64,000 nt of DNA, taken from assembly GCF_014649695.1 (NCBI RefSeq), contig NZ_BMTN01000001.1, positions 868,001 through 932,000 of the forward strand. The letters are read 5' to 3'. This document shows, piece by piece, positions 43,048-53,502 of this stretch (the stretch's first letter is position 1; the number at the start of each line of letters is the position of its first letter). A program made the translations under genes and the position numbers. The DNA comes from Streptomyces kurssanovii (GTDB lineage Bacteria; Actinomycetota; Actinomycetes; Streptomycetales; Streptomycetaceae). The notes beneath the pieces are model-generated. The model saw only the letters and a list, made by a program, of their open reading frames with translations, was not told the DNA's origin and did no database searches.

Positions 43048-43272
43048 GACGCGCACCAGCTCGACCCGAAGCTGCCCGATCCTCCTGTCGGCTCGCTGTC
43101 CGGCGGTCCGAACTCGAGCATTCAGGATCCGCTCGCGCAGGGCAAACTCCAAGGATGCGTCGGACAGTTCTGCTACATCGACGACATCCAATCCTGGTCG
43201 ACCAACGAGCTCACCATCAACTGGAACCCTGCCCTGACGTGGATGGCCTCCTTCGTGGCCGACCAGGGCTGA
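43048..43272 (+). pseudogene. C-terminal remnant of a GH9-type cellulase
   Basis: After an in-frame stop at 43045 the frame reads [52 protein letters not shown] and [13 protein letters not shown] before the stop at 43270. This is the C-terminal signature of glycoside hydrolase family 9 endoglucanases, including the catalytic-acid region NE (STNELTINW). Nothing upstream continues the enzyme, so only the last 70-75 residues remain. Confidence 0.65.
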
Positions 43273-43362
43273 CCTTCCCACCCCGGCCGGGTCCGGTCGC
43301 AGGGCGGCATCGGCCGGGCAACGAGGCGCGCTTGACGGCCCACGGTGGGACCCAGATGTCAG

Positions 43363-43399
43363 GTCGGCCCGCCAGGCACACTGTGCTCGGCGGGCCGAC
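43363..43399 (-). terminator. Terminator of the GH13 gene
   Basis: Perfect 11-base outer arms (GTCGGCCCGCC / 43389-43399) enclose an inner GCAC-ACT-GTGC hairpin. It lies 26 bases beyond the GH13 stop codon. Confidence 0.8.
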
Positions 43400-43424
43400 T
43401 CGCGTCCGTATCACAGCTCCGTCG

Positions 43425-45038
43425 TCACGCCAGGTCGAAGATGCCGTACGCGAAGCCCTCGGCCCTGACCCGGTCGGCCGTCACGTCCACGCCGCGGACC
43501 TCGATCTGCCGTGCTGTCACCGCCTGGGGCAGCGGGACCTCCATCGCGTCCCGCCGGGGGTTGATCACGACCAGGTACCGGCCTCCCCGCACATGCACGA
43601 GGGGGTATCCGGCGTGGAGCACGCGCACGCTGCCCGCGGTGCCGAGCTCGGGCGTGTCCTTGCGCAGGGCGATCAGGCGGCGCACGAGGTTCAGGAGCGA
43701 TCCGGGGTCGGCCTGTTGTGCGGCGACCGTGGGGCGGGCCGGGTCCGGGTCGAGGGGGAGGTAGAGGGCGTCGGCGGGGGCGGTGGAGAAGCCGGCGTTC
43801 TCGGTGTCGTCCCACTGCATGGGAGTGCGGGAGCCGGCCCTGTTGTAGCGGGGGCCGAGGACGCTGCCCTCGTGGTCGGGAAGGCCGGGGACGTAGCGCA
43901 TGCCGATCTCGTCGCCGTAGTAGATGGCGGGGAGTGTGGGCCAGGTGAGCTGGAACGCGAAGGCGGCCGGGAGCTGTTCGGCGGCGCGAGGGCCCGAGGA
44001 CAGGCGGGAGAAGTCGTGGTTGGCGGTCGGGAGGGAGATGAAGCCGCGGCGGCCGGACGCTGCGATCGCCTCGTCGGCCGCCTGCCAGTTGTCGAGGAAG
44101 GTCGCCGGGGAACCGGCGCCGTCCGCGTCGAAGTAGGGCGCGAGCGGCGCCCATTGCTCGTTCACGGTGCCCGCGTTGTTGTTCCACAGGGAGCGCAGGG
44201 TGAGGCCGTCGTCGTCGCTGCCGAACTGCAGGAAGAAGTCGGCGTGGAAGCCGGCCGGTACGGAGACGGCCGGGTCGCCCCACTCCGAGAGCAGCGCGGC
44301 CTCCGGGTGCGCGGTGTCGATCCAAGCCCGCAGTTCGCGCCACAGGCGCGCGGATTCCGCGTGACCGGGGTCGTCCTTGACGAGGGAGGCGGCCATGTCG
44401 ACCCGGAAGCCGGACACGCCGAGGCCGAGCCAGTGGGACATGATGTCGCGCAGCGCCCGGCGGTTGGCACGGGGGCCTTCGGCGTCGACGCTCTGGCGCC
44501 AGGGCTCGGCGGGGTCGGTGCGTGCGTAGCCGAAGTTGAGGGCGGGCTGGCCGGCGAAGAAGTTCGGCTTGTACCAGCCGCGGCGCGTGCCGGGCGAGGG
44601 TTCGAAGCCGTCGGCGGGGCGTTCGTCGGTGTCGGCCCAGATGTAGCGGTGGTCGGCCGGGTCGCTCGCGGAGTGCGTGAACCAGGGGTGCTGGTCGGAG
44701 GTGTGGCCGGCGACCAGGTCGAGCAGGACGCGGATGCCGCGGCCGCGGGCGCTGTCGACGAGCTTCGCCAGGTCCTCGTTCGCGCCGTAGCGGGGGGCGA
44801 CGGAGTAGTAGTCGGAGACGTCGTAGCCCGCGTCCTGGAACGGGGAGGCGAAGCACGGGTTGAGCCAGACCGTGTTGACGCCGAGCCGGGCGAGGTGGTC
44901 GAGGCGCTGCTCGATGCCGGCGAAGTCGCCGATCCCGTCGCCGTTCGCGTCGGCGAAGGTCTGCGGGTAGATCTGGTAGAGCACGGCGTCCGCAAGCCAC
45001 TCGGTGGCGGGGCTGCCGGGGCGGGGCGGTGTCGTCAT
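43425..45038 (-). CDS. Glycoside hydrolase family 13 alpha-glucosidase/amylase
   Basis: A 537-residue intracellular GH13 enzyme without signal peptide. The four conserved regions are visible: DLVAGHTSDQH (about 106-116), GFRVDMAAS with the nucleophile Asp (about 213), ALLSEWGDP with the acid/base Glu (about 250) and PTANHDFSR with the transition-state Asp (about 330). YQIYPQTFADANGDGIGDFAGI and RTPMQWDDTENAGFSTA resemble the trehalose synthase/oligo-1,6-glucosidase groups. The exact sugar is unknown. ATG 45038 gives the usual family N-terminus. No maltose transporter genes adjoin. Confidence 0.88.
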   Translation of the reverse strand: MTTPPRPGSPATEWLADAVLYQIYPQTFADANGDGIGDFAGIEQRLDHLARLGVNTVWLNPCFASPFQDAGYDVSDYYSVAPRYGANEDLAKLVDSARGRGIRVLLDLVAGHTSDQHPWFTHSASDPADHRYIWADTDERPADGFEPSPGTRRGWYKPNFFAGQPALNFGYARTDPAEPWRQSVDAEGPRANRRALRDIMSHWLGLGVSGFRVDMAASLVKDDPGHAESARLWRELRAWIDTAHPEAALLSEWGDPAVSVPAGFHADFFLQFGSDDDGLTLRSLWNNNAGTVNEQWAPLAPYFDADGAGSPATFLDNWQAADEAIAASGRRGFISLPTANHDFSRLSSGPRAAEQLPAAFAFQLTWPTLPAIYYGDEIGMRYVPGLPDHEGSVLGPRYNRAGSRTPMQWDDTENAGFSTAPADALYLPLDPDPARPTVAAQQADPGSLLNLVRRLIALRKDTPELGTAGSVRVLHAGYPLVHVRGGRYLVVINPRRDAMEVPLPQAVTARQIEVRGVDVTADRVRAEGFAYGIFDLA

Positions 45039-45324
45039 CGGGGCAGTCCTTCGCGGTGCGGGGCGGGCGGGAGGTGGCCCGCGGGAGTATCGCCGTGGTG
45101 GGCCGGTCGTCGGCGGCGCGTTTCCCAGGATCGCCGGGGCCGGGAGCGGTCGGCGCGCCGGCGCCAGGTTCGAGAACGGCCCAGCTCGTCGAACCGCCTC
45201 GACGATCAGGAGGCGGTCAGCAAGCCGGGTGACCAGGCCGGCCATGAGAACGGGCGGCGTTCGGGCGACGGGACATGACATCCGGTCAGGTCCGGCCGGC
45301 CTGGGGGCGGGTGCAGGAACGGAC

Positions 45325-45903
45325 TCAGCCATGCAGGGTGGGCCGGTAGACGAGCTCTTGGATGTGGCTGTCGAGCGTCCGGTGCTCGATCAGCTCGAGG
45401 TCGAAGTCGGCCGCACCCCGGAAGATCGGATCCAGCCCGGTCTGCCCGGTGATCACAGGGAAGAGCGTCACCTGGACGCGGTCGACCAGACCGGCGGCCA
45501 TCAGCGCCCGGTTCATGGACAGGCTGCCGTGGGAGCGCAACGGCACCTCGGACTCCTCCTTGAGCCGAGCGACGACGTCGACGGCGTCGCCGCTCGCGAC
45601 GTTCGCGTCCGGCCAGTCGAGCGGTCCTTCCAGTGTGGTCGACACCACCGTTGCCGGCAGGGTCCTCATCCGGGTGACCCATGGGTCACGCACCTCGGAC
45701 TCCTCCGTGCTCGCGGCCAGCATCCGGGCGAAAGCCCGGTAGGTGTTGGCCCCGAAGACCATCCGCTGCTCCTCGACGTACTGGGCGAGGCGGTGGTCGA
45801 GGAGCTCGGGGCCTTGCTTGCCCCAGTAGCCGGTCCAGTCGCCGCCGGCGGCGCCGAAGCCGTCGAGGCTGGAAAATACATCGAAGGTGTAGGTAGCGGT
45901 CAT
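45325..45903 (-). CDS. RibD-C/dihydrofolate reductase-like protein
   Basis: A 192-residue protein of the DHFR/RibD C-terminal superfamily. It has the N-terminal strand TYTFDVFSSLDGFGAAGGDWTGYWG, VFGANTYRAFARM, KEESEVPLRSHGSLSMNRALMAAGLVDRVQVTLFPVITGQTG and a final strand IELVYRP-like region. The NADPH-binding SxG segment (SHGSLS) is kept. Such proteins are common single-gene paralogues in Streptomyces and rarely true DHFR. The start ATG 45903 stands behind GAGGAGAG. Confidence 0.82.
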   Translation of the reverse strand: MTATYTFDVFSSLDGFGAAGGDWTGYWGKQGPELLDHRLAQYVEEQRMVFGANTYRAFARMLAASTEESEVRDPWVTRMRTLPATVVSTTLEGPLDWPDANVASGDAVDVVARLKEESEVPLRSHGSLSMNRALMAAGLVDRVQVTLFPVITGQTGLDPIFRGAADFDLELIEHRTLDSHIQELVYRPTLHG

Positions 45904-46141
45904 GATGCTCTCCTCGGGTGCGTTGGATCGCGTGTTGGTAGGGCAGACCGAAAACCACGACGAAACCCGTCGCACCTGGACCAAGAAGGTGGCGAGGGCC
46001 GGAGTGATCGCCGACACGGCGGTCGGGGAGAAGGGCTTGGCAGTCGGTCCACAGTCTGACCATTCCTCGACGCGACCCGGCCGATACGTCCGGCCGATAC
46101 GTCCGGCACGTCTGGCCGACATGGATTCCCATCACGGTCCG

Positions 46142-46912
46142 CTACCTCGAACGTGTCGCGCCCGGGCCCTGGCCGACGGCATCGCCCCCGCCGCGTCGCA
46201 CCATGAGTGTGCTGCCGTGGAAGGTGTGGCGCCGCCCGCCGTACAGCAGGGTCGCCAACCCGGCCCCGGCGAGTCCGCCCAGCAGTTGTGCCGCGACGAA
46301 GCCGGGTACCGAGCCCGGTGAGATGCCGGTGAAGGAGTCGGTCAGAGAGCGACCGACGGTCGCCGCCGGATTGGCGAACGACCCCGACGAGGTGAACCAG
46401 ATCGCCGCCCCGATGTAGGCGGCGACGGCCACCGGCGCTGCCGACGACCGTTCGATCCGGTCGAGCCCCTGAACGAGGACCACCAGGCCCGCCGTTGCGA
46501 CCGTCTCGCCGAGGAGCAGATGCGTGTCGGTCCGGACCTGTGTCGACCATGTTCCCGGAGGCCTTCCGAACATCGCCTCCGCGAGCAGTGCGCCCGCGAC
46601 GGCGCCGACGAGTTGCGCACCGATGTAGACCACCGCCTCGACACCGGCGGCCCTGCCCCCGGTCGGGCGGCGTGTCCACCACGCACACAGGGTCACCACC
46701 GGGTTGAGATGCGCCCCGGAGACCGGGCCGAACAGTGCGATGAGCAGGCCGAGCCCGACTGCGGAGGCGAGGGAGTTGGCGAGGAGCCGGACTCCGGTGT
46801 CGCTGCTCAGTTCCGTCGCCTGAAGACCCGACCCCACGATGACGGCGACCAGCGCCGCGCTGCCCACCGACTCGGCGACCGCGCGGCGGGCCAGCGCTCT
46901 GTCCGCACCCAT
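46142..46912 (-). CDS. MIP-family aquaporin/aquaglyceroporin-like channel
   Basis: A 256-residue, six-helix channel. The first NPA box is NPV (SGAHLNPVVTLCAWW) and the second is a true NPA (SFANPAATVGRSLTDSFTGI) with the downstream selectivity Arg replaced by a Val/Gly/Arg arrangement (NPAATVGRS). NPV variants occur in arsenic-resistance aquaporins such as AqpS and in other bacterial MIPs. No ars genes are nearby. ATG 46912 is chosen for the weak GGGGG and the Arg-rich helix that follows. It is divergent from padR. Confidence 0.8.
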   Translation of the reverse strand: MGADRALARRAVAESVGSAALVAVIVGSGLQATELSSDTGVRLLANSLASAVGLGLLIALFGPVSGAHLNPVVTLCAWWTRRPTGGRAAGVEAVVYIGAQLVGAVAGALLAEAMFGRPPGTWSTQVRTDTHLLLGETVATAGLVVLVQGLDRIERSSAAPVAVAAYIGAAIWFTSSGSFANPAATVGRSLTDSFTGISPGSVPGFVAAQLLGGLAGAGLATLLYGGRRHTFHGSTLMVRRGGGDAVGQGPGATRSR

Positions 46913-47161
46913 GATGACCCCCAGTTCCTGATGGAATGGAAAATACATTCCGCCCATCGGAAACGGTGAGCCGGGGTCGGTCTGCGACGGTCAGGCCGCG
47001 CTGCCCTCCTCCTGGCCCTCCGTTCCTCCCTGTGCCCGAAGAACTCCTCGGGCCGCGTCACTCCGTCCGTCACCCTGGCGAGCAACATCGCGGTCGGCGG
47101 GCTCGAAGGCGACGGGCCGGGGGTGAGTGAGCCGCGTCTCAACCGTGCGGACGCCGCTTGC

Positions 47162-47181
47162 CTATGCAACAAGTTGCATAG
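47162..47181. promoter_or_regulatory. PadR-type operator in front of padR
   Basis: CTATGCAAC-aa-GTTGCATAG is a perfect palindrome with 9-bp arms, ending 12 bases before the padR ATG. PadR regulators bind ATGnnnnn-type palindromes of this kind, so autoregulation is likely. Confidence 0.75.
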
Positions 47182-47193
47182 CAGGATCGCCGT

Positions 47194-47784
47194 ATGGCGC
47201 TCGAACACGCGATCCTCGTCTCCCTGCTGGAGAAACCGGGCTCCGGGTACGAGCTGGCCCGGCGGTTCGAGCGCTCCATCGGCTACTTCTGGACGGCCAC
47301 CCACCAGCAGATCTACCGCGTCCTGAAGCGCATGGAGGCCGACGGCCGGCTCGACGTGCGGGAAGTGCCGCAGCAGGGCCGGCCGGACAAGAAGGAGTAC
47401 TCGGTCTCGGCGTACGGTCTCACCGCCCTGGGGGAGTGGCTCCATGAGCCGATCCAACCGGAAAGCGTCCGGCACGAGCTCGCCGTGAAGCTCCGTGGCG
47501 CGGCCTTCGACGACCCGCGCGCCCTGATCGGCGAGGTCGAACGACACCAGCGGATGCACAGGGACCAGCTCGACCACTACCTCGCGGGCGAGCGGCGGGA
47601 CTTCGCCGTGAGCGACTCCCGTACGGCCGTGAGCGACCCCCTTACGGCCGGAGGAGAACCCCCGGACGCCGGACGGGAGTTGCAGCACGCGGTACTCCGC
47701 GGCGGGATCGCGTACGAGCGGATGATGATCGCCTGGCTCGACGACGTACTCGCCACGCTCCGTCGCATCGGCCCCGGTCGGTGA
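47194..47784 (+). CDS. PadR-family transcriptional regulator
   Basis: A 196-residue regulator. The N-terminal winged helix reads ALEHAILVSLLEKPGSGYELARRFERSIGYFWTATHQQIYRVLKRMEADG, followed by the wing GRPDKKEYSVSAYGLTALGEWL. A C-terminal helical dimerisation domain (about 100-196) is interrupted by a polar, repeat-like insert (DFAVSDSRTAVSDPLTAGG). It is 124 bp upstream of the acyl-CoA dehydrogenase gene on the same strand and probably controls it, itself or the divergent aquaporin. Confidence 0.88.
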   Translation: MALEHAILVSLLEKPGSGYELARRFERSIGYFWTATHQQIYRVLKRMEADGRLDVREVPQQGRPDKKEYSVSAYGLTALGEWLHEPIQPESVRHELAVKLRGAAFDDPRALIGEVERHQRMHRDQLDHYLAGERRDFAVSDSRTAVSDPLTAGGEPPDAGRELQHAVLRGGIAYERMMIAWLDDVLATLRRIGPGR

Positions 47785-47908
47785 CCCGCTGCCGCGCAGC
47801 AATCCGTCCCTCGCTCCGACCCCTCGGCGCGGTGCCGGCTGAGCCGGACCACACCTCCTTCCGCACTCCTTCTGACCCCTACGACTTCGAGCCGGAAAGG
47901 CACCCCTC

Positions 47909-49630
47909 ATGGCTGACCCGCTGCTGTTCAATCCCCGCACCTACGACCCCGCGCACTTCGACCCCGAGACCCGACGGCTGCTGCGTGCCACCGTCGACTG
48001 GTTCGAGGCCCGCGGGAAGCGCAGGCTGATCGAGGACTACCGCACCCGCGCCTGGCTCGCGGACTTCCTCGAGTTCGCCGCCGGGGAACGACTGTTCGCG
48101 ACCTTCCTCACCCCCGCCTCCGAGGCCGGCACCGAGCAGGACAAGCGATGGGACACGGCGCGGATCGCCGCTCTCAACGAGATCTTCGGCTTCTACGGGC
48201 TCGACTACTGGTACGCATGGCAGGTCACCGTCCTCGGCCTCGGACCGGTCTGGCAGAGCGACAACGCCGCGGCCCGGGCCCGCGCCGCCGAACTCCTCGA
48301 CCAAGGCGAGGTGTTCGCATTCGGACTGTCCGAGAAGGCCCACGGCGCCGACATCTACTCCACCGACATGCTGCTGGAGCCCGACGGCGAGGGCGGCTTC
48401 CGGGCCGGCGGCTCCAAGTACTACATCGGCAACGGCAACGCGGCCGGACTGGTCTCCGTCTTCGGCCGCCGCACCGACGTCGAGGGCCCTGACGGCTATG
48501 TCTTCTTCGCCGCGGACAGCCGCCACCCCGCCTACCACGTCGTGAAGAACGTGGTCGACTCCTCCAAGTACGTCAGCGAGTTCCGGCTGGAGGACTACCC
48601 CGTCGGCGCCGAGGACGTGCTGCACACCGGCCGCGCCGCTTTCGACGCCGCGCTCAACACCGTCAACGTCGGCAAGTTCAACCTCTGCACCGCCTCGATC
48701 GGCATCTGCGAGCACGCGATGTACGAGGCGGTCACCCACGCCCGGAACCGGATCTTGTACGGCCGCCCCGTCACCGCGTTCCCGCACGTGCGCCGCGAGC
48801 TGGCCGACGCGTACGTCCGCCTGGTCGGGATGAAACTGTTCAGCGACCGCGCCGTCGACTACTTCCGCTCCGCGGGGCCCGACGACCGTCGATACCTGCT
48901 CTTCAATCCGATGACGAAGATGAAGGTGACCACGGAGGGCGAGAAGGTCATCGACCTGCTCTGGGACGTCATCGCCGCCAAGGGCTTCGAGAAGGACACC
49001 TACTTCGCCCAGGCCGCCGTCGAGATCCGCGGGCTGCCGAAGCTGGAGGGAACGGTCCACGTCAATCTCGCGCTGATCCTCAAATTCATGCGCAACCATC
49101 TGCTGAACCCGGCCGAGTACGCGGCCGTGCCCACGCGTCTCGACGCGGCCGACGACGTCTTCCTCTTCCAGCAGGGACCGGCCCGCGGCCTCGGCTCCGT
49201 CCGCTTCCATGACTGGCGTCCCGCCTTTGACGCCTACGCCCACCTGCCCAACGTCGCCCGCTTCCGGGAACAGGCGGAGGCGCTGTGCGAGTTCGTCGCC
49301 ACCGCCGCGCCCGACGAGGAGCAGAGCCGTGACCTCGACCTGCTTCTCGCCGTGGGGCAGCTCTTCGCGCTGGTCGTGCACGGTCAGCTGATCCTTGAGC
49401 AGGCGGGGCTGACGAGCCCGGACGAGGACGTGCTCGACGAACTGTTCGCCGTCCTGGTCCGCGACTTCTCCGCGCACGCCGTCGAACTCCACGGCAAGGA
49501 CTCCGCCACGGCACAGCAGCAGCGTTGGGCCCTCGACGCCGTCCGGCGCTCCGTCGTCGACGACGCCCGGTCGGCCCGGGTCTGGAAGCGGGTCGAAGCC
49601 CTGTCCGGGGCCTACGAGATGACGCCGTGA
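47909..49630 (+). CDS. Acyl-CoA dehydrogenase-family protein
   Basis: A 573-residue member of the acyl-CoA dehydrogenase superfamily, longer than the usual 380-400. The N-terminal helical domain (FDPETRRLLRATVDWFEARG) leads to the beta domain FAFGLSEKAHGADIYSTDM, GGSKYYIGNGNAAGLVSVFGRR and VKNVVDSSKYVSEF. The C-terminal helices include ICEHAMYEAVTHARNRILYGRPVTAFPHVRRELADAYVRL and IRGLPKLEGTVHVNLAL. The natural substrate is unknown. GGAAAGG precedes the ATG. With padR it forms a regulator-enzyme pair. Confidence 0.85.
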   Translation: MADPLLFNPRTYDPAHFDPETRRLLRATVDWFEARGKRRLIEDYRTRAWLADFLEFAAGERLFATFLTPASEAGTEQDKRWDTARIAALNEIFGFYGLDYWYAWQVTVLGLGPVWQSDNAAARARAAELLDQGEVFAFGLSEKAHGADIYSTDMLLEPDGEGGFRAGGSKYYIGNGNAAGLVSVFGRRTDVEGPDGYVFFAADSRHPAYHVVKNVVDSSKYVSEFRLEDYPVGAEDVLHTGRAAFDAALNTVNVGKFNLCTASIGICEHAMYEAVTHARNRILYGRPVTAFPHVRRELADAYVRLVGMKLFSDRAVDYFRSAGPDDRRYLLFNPMTKMKVTTEGEKVIDLLWDVIAAKGFEKDTYFAQAAVEIRGLPKLEGTVHVNLALILKFMRNHLLNPAEYAAVPTRLDAADDVFLFQQGPARGLGSVRFHDWRPAFDAYAHLPNVARFREQAEALCEFVATAAPDEEQSRDLDLLLAVGQLFALVVHGQLILEQAGLTSPDEDVLDELFAVLVRDFSAHAVELHGKDSATAQQQRWALDAVRRSVVDDARSARVWKRVEALSGAYEMTP

Positions 49631-49675
49631 TCCGGTCCTTGTCTCCCCGCGTTCCCCGTGAACAGCACCCGCCAC

Positions 49676-49681
49676 TAGGGT
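49676..49681 (+). promoter_or_regulatory. -10 element for a leaderless VOC gene transcript
   Basis: TAGGGT ends six bases before ATG 49688, consistent with leaderless transcription. No ribosome-binding site is present. Confidence 0.5.
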
Positions 49682-49687
49682 GGAACG

Positions 49688-50122
49688 ATGGCGTCGATCA
49701 AGCAGTTCCAGGTCACCTTCGACTGCGCGGAACCTCAGCGCGTCGCTCGTTTCTGGTGCGAGGTGTTGGGATACGTCGTACCGCCGCCGCCCGAGGGGTT
49801 TGCCACATGGGACGATTTCGATCGCTCGCTGCCGCCTGAGCGTCAGGATGCATCGTTCGTCTGCAGTGATCCCTCCGGTGTGGGCCCGCGACTGTACTTC
49901 CAGCGCGTTCCCGAAGGGAAGGTCGTCAAGAATCGGGTTCATCTTGACGTGCGGGTCGGCACGGGGCTCGTGGGTGAAGAGCGCCTCGCCGCACTCGAGG
50001 CCGAGTGCGCACGACTGGTCGCGCTCGGCGCGGTACGCGAGCGAGTGCTGCTCGCCGATGACGACAACGAGTCGTGCATCGTGATGCAGGACATCGAGGG
50101 CAACGAGTTCTGTCTCGACTGA
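49688..50122 (+). CDS. VOC-family (glyoxalase-like) protein
   Basis: A 144-residue glyoxalase/bleomycin-resistance fold protein. It has IKQFQVTFDCAEPQRVARFWCEVLGY, RLYFQRVPEGKVVKNRVHLDVRV and a terminal IVMQDIEGNEFCLD. The metal-ligand positions are His (RVHLDV) and Glu (GNEFCL). This is the glyoxalase-like domain group common in Streptomyces; the substrate is unknown. Confidence 0.85.
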   Translation: MASIKQFQVTFDCAEPQRVARFWCEVLGYVVPPPPEGFATWDDFDRSLPPERQDASFVCSDPSGVGPRLYFQRVPEGKVVKNRVHLDVRVGTGLVGEERLAALEAECARLVALGAVRERVLLADDDNESCIVMQDIEGNEFCLD

Positions 50123-50181
50123 GGCCGTGAACGTGTCCCCGTCCTGTCCTGTCTCCTGAAGTGACGGGCACGGTCGTGCCG

Positions 50182-50229
50182 CAGGGGTGCCCCGCATGCG
50201 TGCGTTCGCACGCGCGCGGGGCACCCCTG
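50182..50229. terminator. Bidirectional terminator with nested stems
   Basis: The outer 14-base arms CAGGGGTGCCCCGC (50182-50195) and 50216-50229 are perfect. An inner stem GCGTGCG-tt-CGCACGC stacks on top. It lies between the convergent VOC and xdhC genes and can serve both. Confidence 0.85.
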
Positions 50230-50246
50230 TCCGTCCGGTCGGAGCG

Positions 50247-51056
50247 TCAGATCCCTTCGGTTTCGAAGGTGCGCAGCAGATCGGCGGCGACGCTCACGGC
50301 GATCGTCGCGGGTTCCTTGCCGTTGATGTCGGCCAGCCCGATCGGGGTCTTGATCCGATCGATGGTGGCGTCGTCGTGACCGCCCTCCGTGGCGAGGCGC
50401 TTGCGGAACCGCACCCACTTGGCCGCCGAGCCGATCAGCCCGATGGAGCCGAGATGGTCTGTGCGCAAGGCGGCGTCGCACAGAGCGGCGTCCTCGGCGT
50501 GATCATGGGTCATGATCAGGACATGGGTGCCGCGCGGCAATTCCGCCAGCACCTCCTCGGGAAGCAGCGGAGTGTGGTGCACGTGCACCTGCGCCACCGC
50601 GTCCGCCAGCACGTCGAGCCGCTCCTTGGCGAGGATGTCGGCGCGGGTGTCGATCAGATGGAGGTCGAGGTCCTGACGTGCCAGGATGCGCGCCAGTTCC
50701 AGCCCGACGTGCCCGACGCCGAAGACCGCCACCGCCCGTACCACCGGCAGCGGTTCGAGCAGCACCGAGACAGTGCCGCCGCAGCACTGCACGCCATGCT
50801 GGTTGACCACCTTGTCGTTCAGGGCGAAATCGATCAGCTCCGGCTCCGGTTTGGACGCGGCGAGCATCTCCCGGGCCCGATCGATCGCGACGGCCTCGAC
50901 ATTGCCGCCACCGATCGAGCCCCACATCCCGGTCCGCCCCACGACGAGTTTCGCACCGGCGTCGCGCGGGGCATGGCCGCGCACGGTCGCGACGGTCACC
51001 AGCACGCCGGACTCCCGGCGGGCCCGCAGCCGTGCGACCGCGGCGACCCACGTCAT
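50247..51056 (-). CDS. xdhC: Xanthine dehydrogenase accessory protein XdhC
   Basis: A 269-residue protein of the XdhC/CoxI family. It has the N-terminal XdhC/CoxI domain (VATVRGHAPRDAGAKLVVG, SIGGGNVEAVAI, QHGVQCCGGTVSVLLE with two conserved Cys) and a C-terminal Rossmann domain (AVFGVGHVGLELARILA, THVLIMTHDHAEDAALCDAAL, SIGLIGSAAKWVRFRKRLA). It delivers the sulfurated molybdenum cofactor to xanthine dehydrogenase. The gene starts at ATG 51056 (or GTG 51065), touching the xdhB stop. It is the third gene of xdhABC. Confidence 0.88.
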   Translation of the reverse strand: MTWVAAVARLRARRESGVLVTVATVRGHAPRDAGAKLVVGRTGMWGSIGGGNVEAVAIDRAREMLAASKPEPELIDFALNDKVVNQHGVQCCGGTVSVLLEPLPVVRAVAVFGVGHVGLELARILARQDLDLHLIDTRADILAKERLDVLADAVAQVHVHHTPLLPEEVLAELPRGTHVLIMTHDHAEDAALCDAALRTDHLGSIGLIGSAAKWVRFRKRLATEGGHDDATIDRIKTPIGLADINGKEPATIAVSVAADLLRTFETEGI

Positions 51057-51057
51057 G

Positions 51058-53498
<2,441 letters not shown>

Positions 53499-53502
<4 letters not shown>

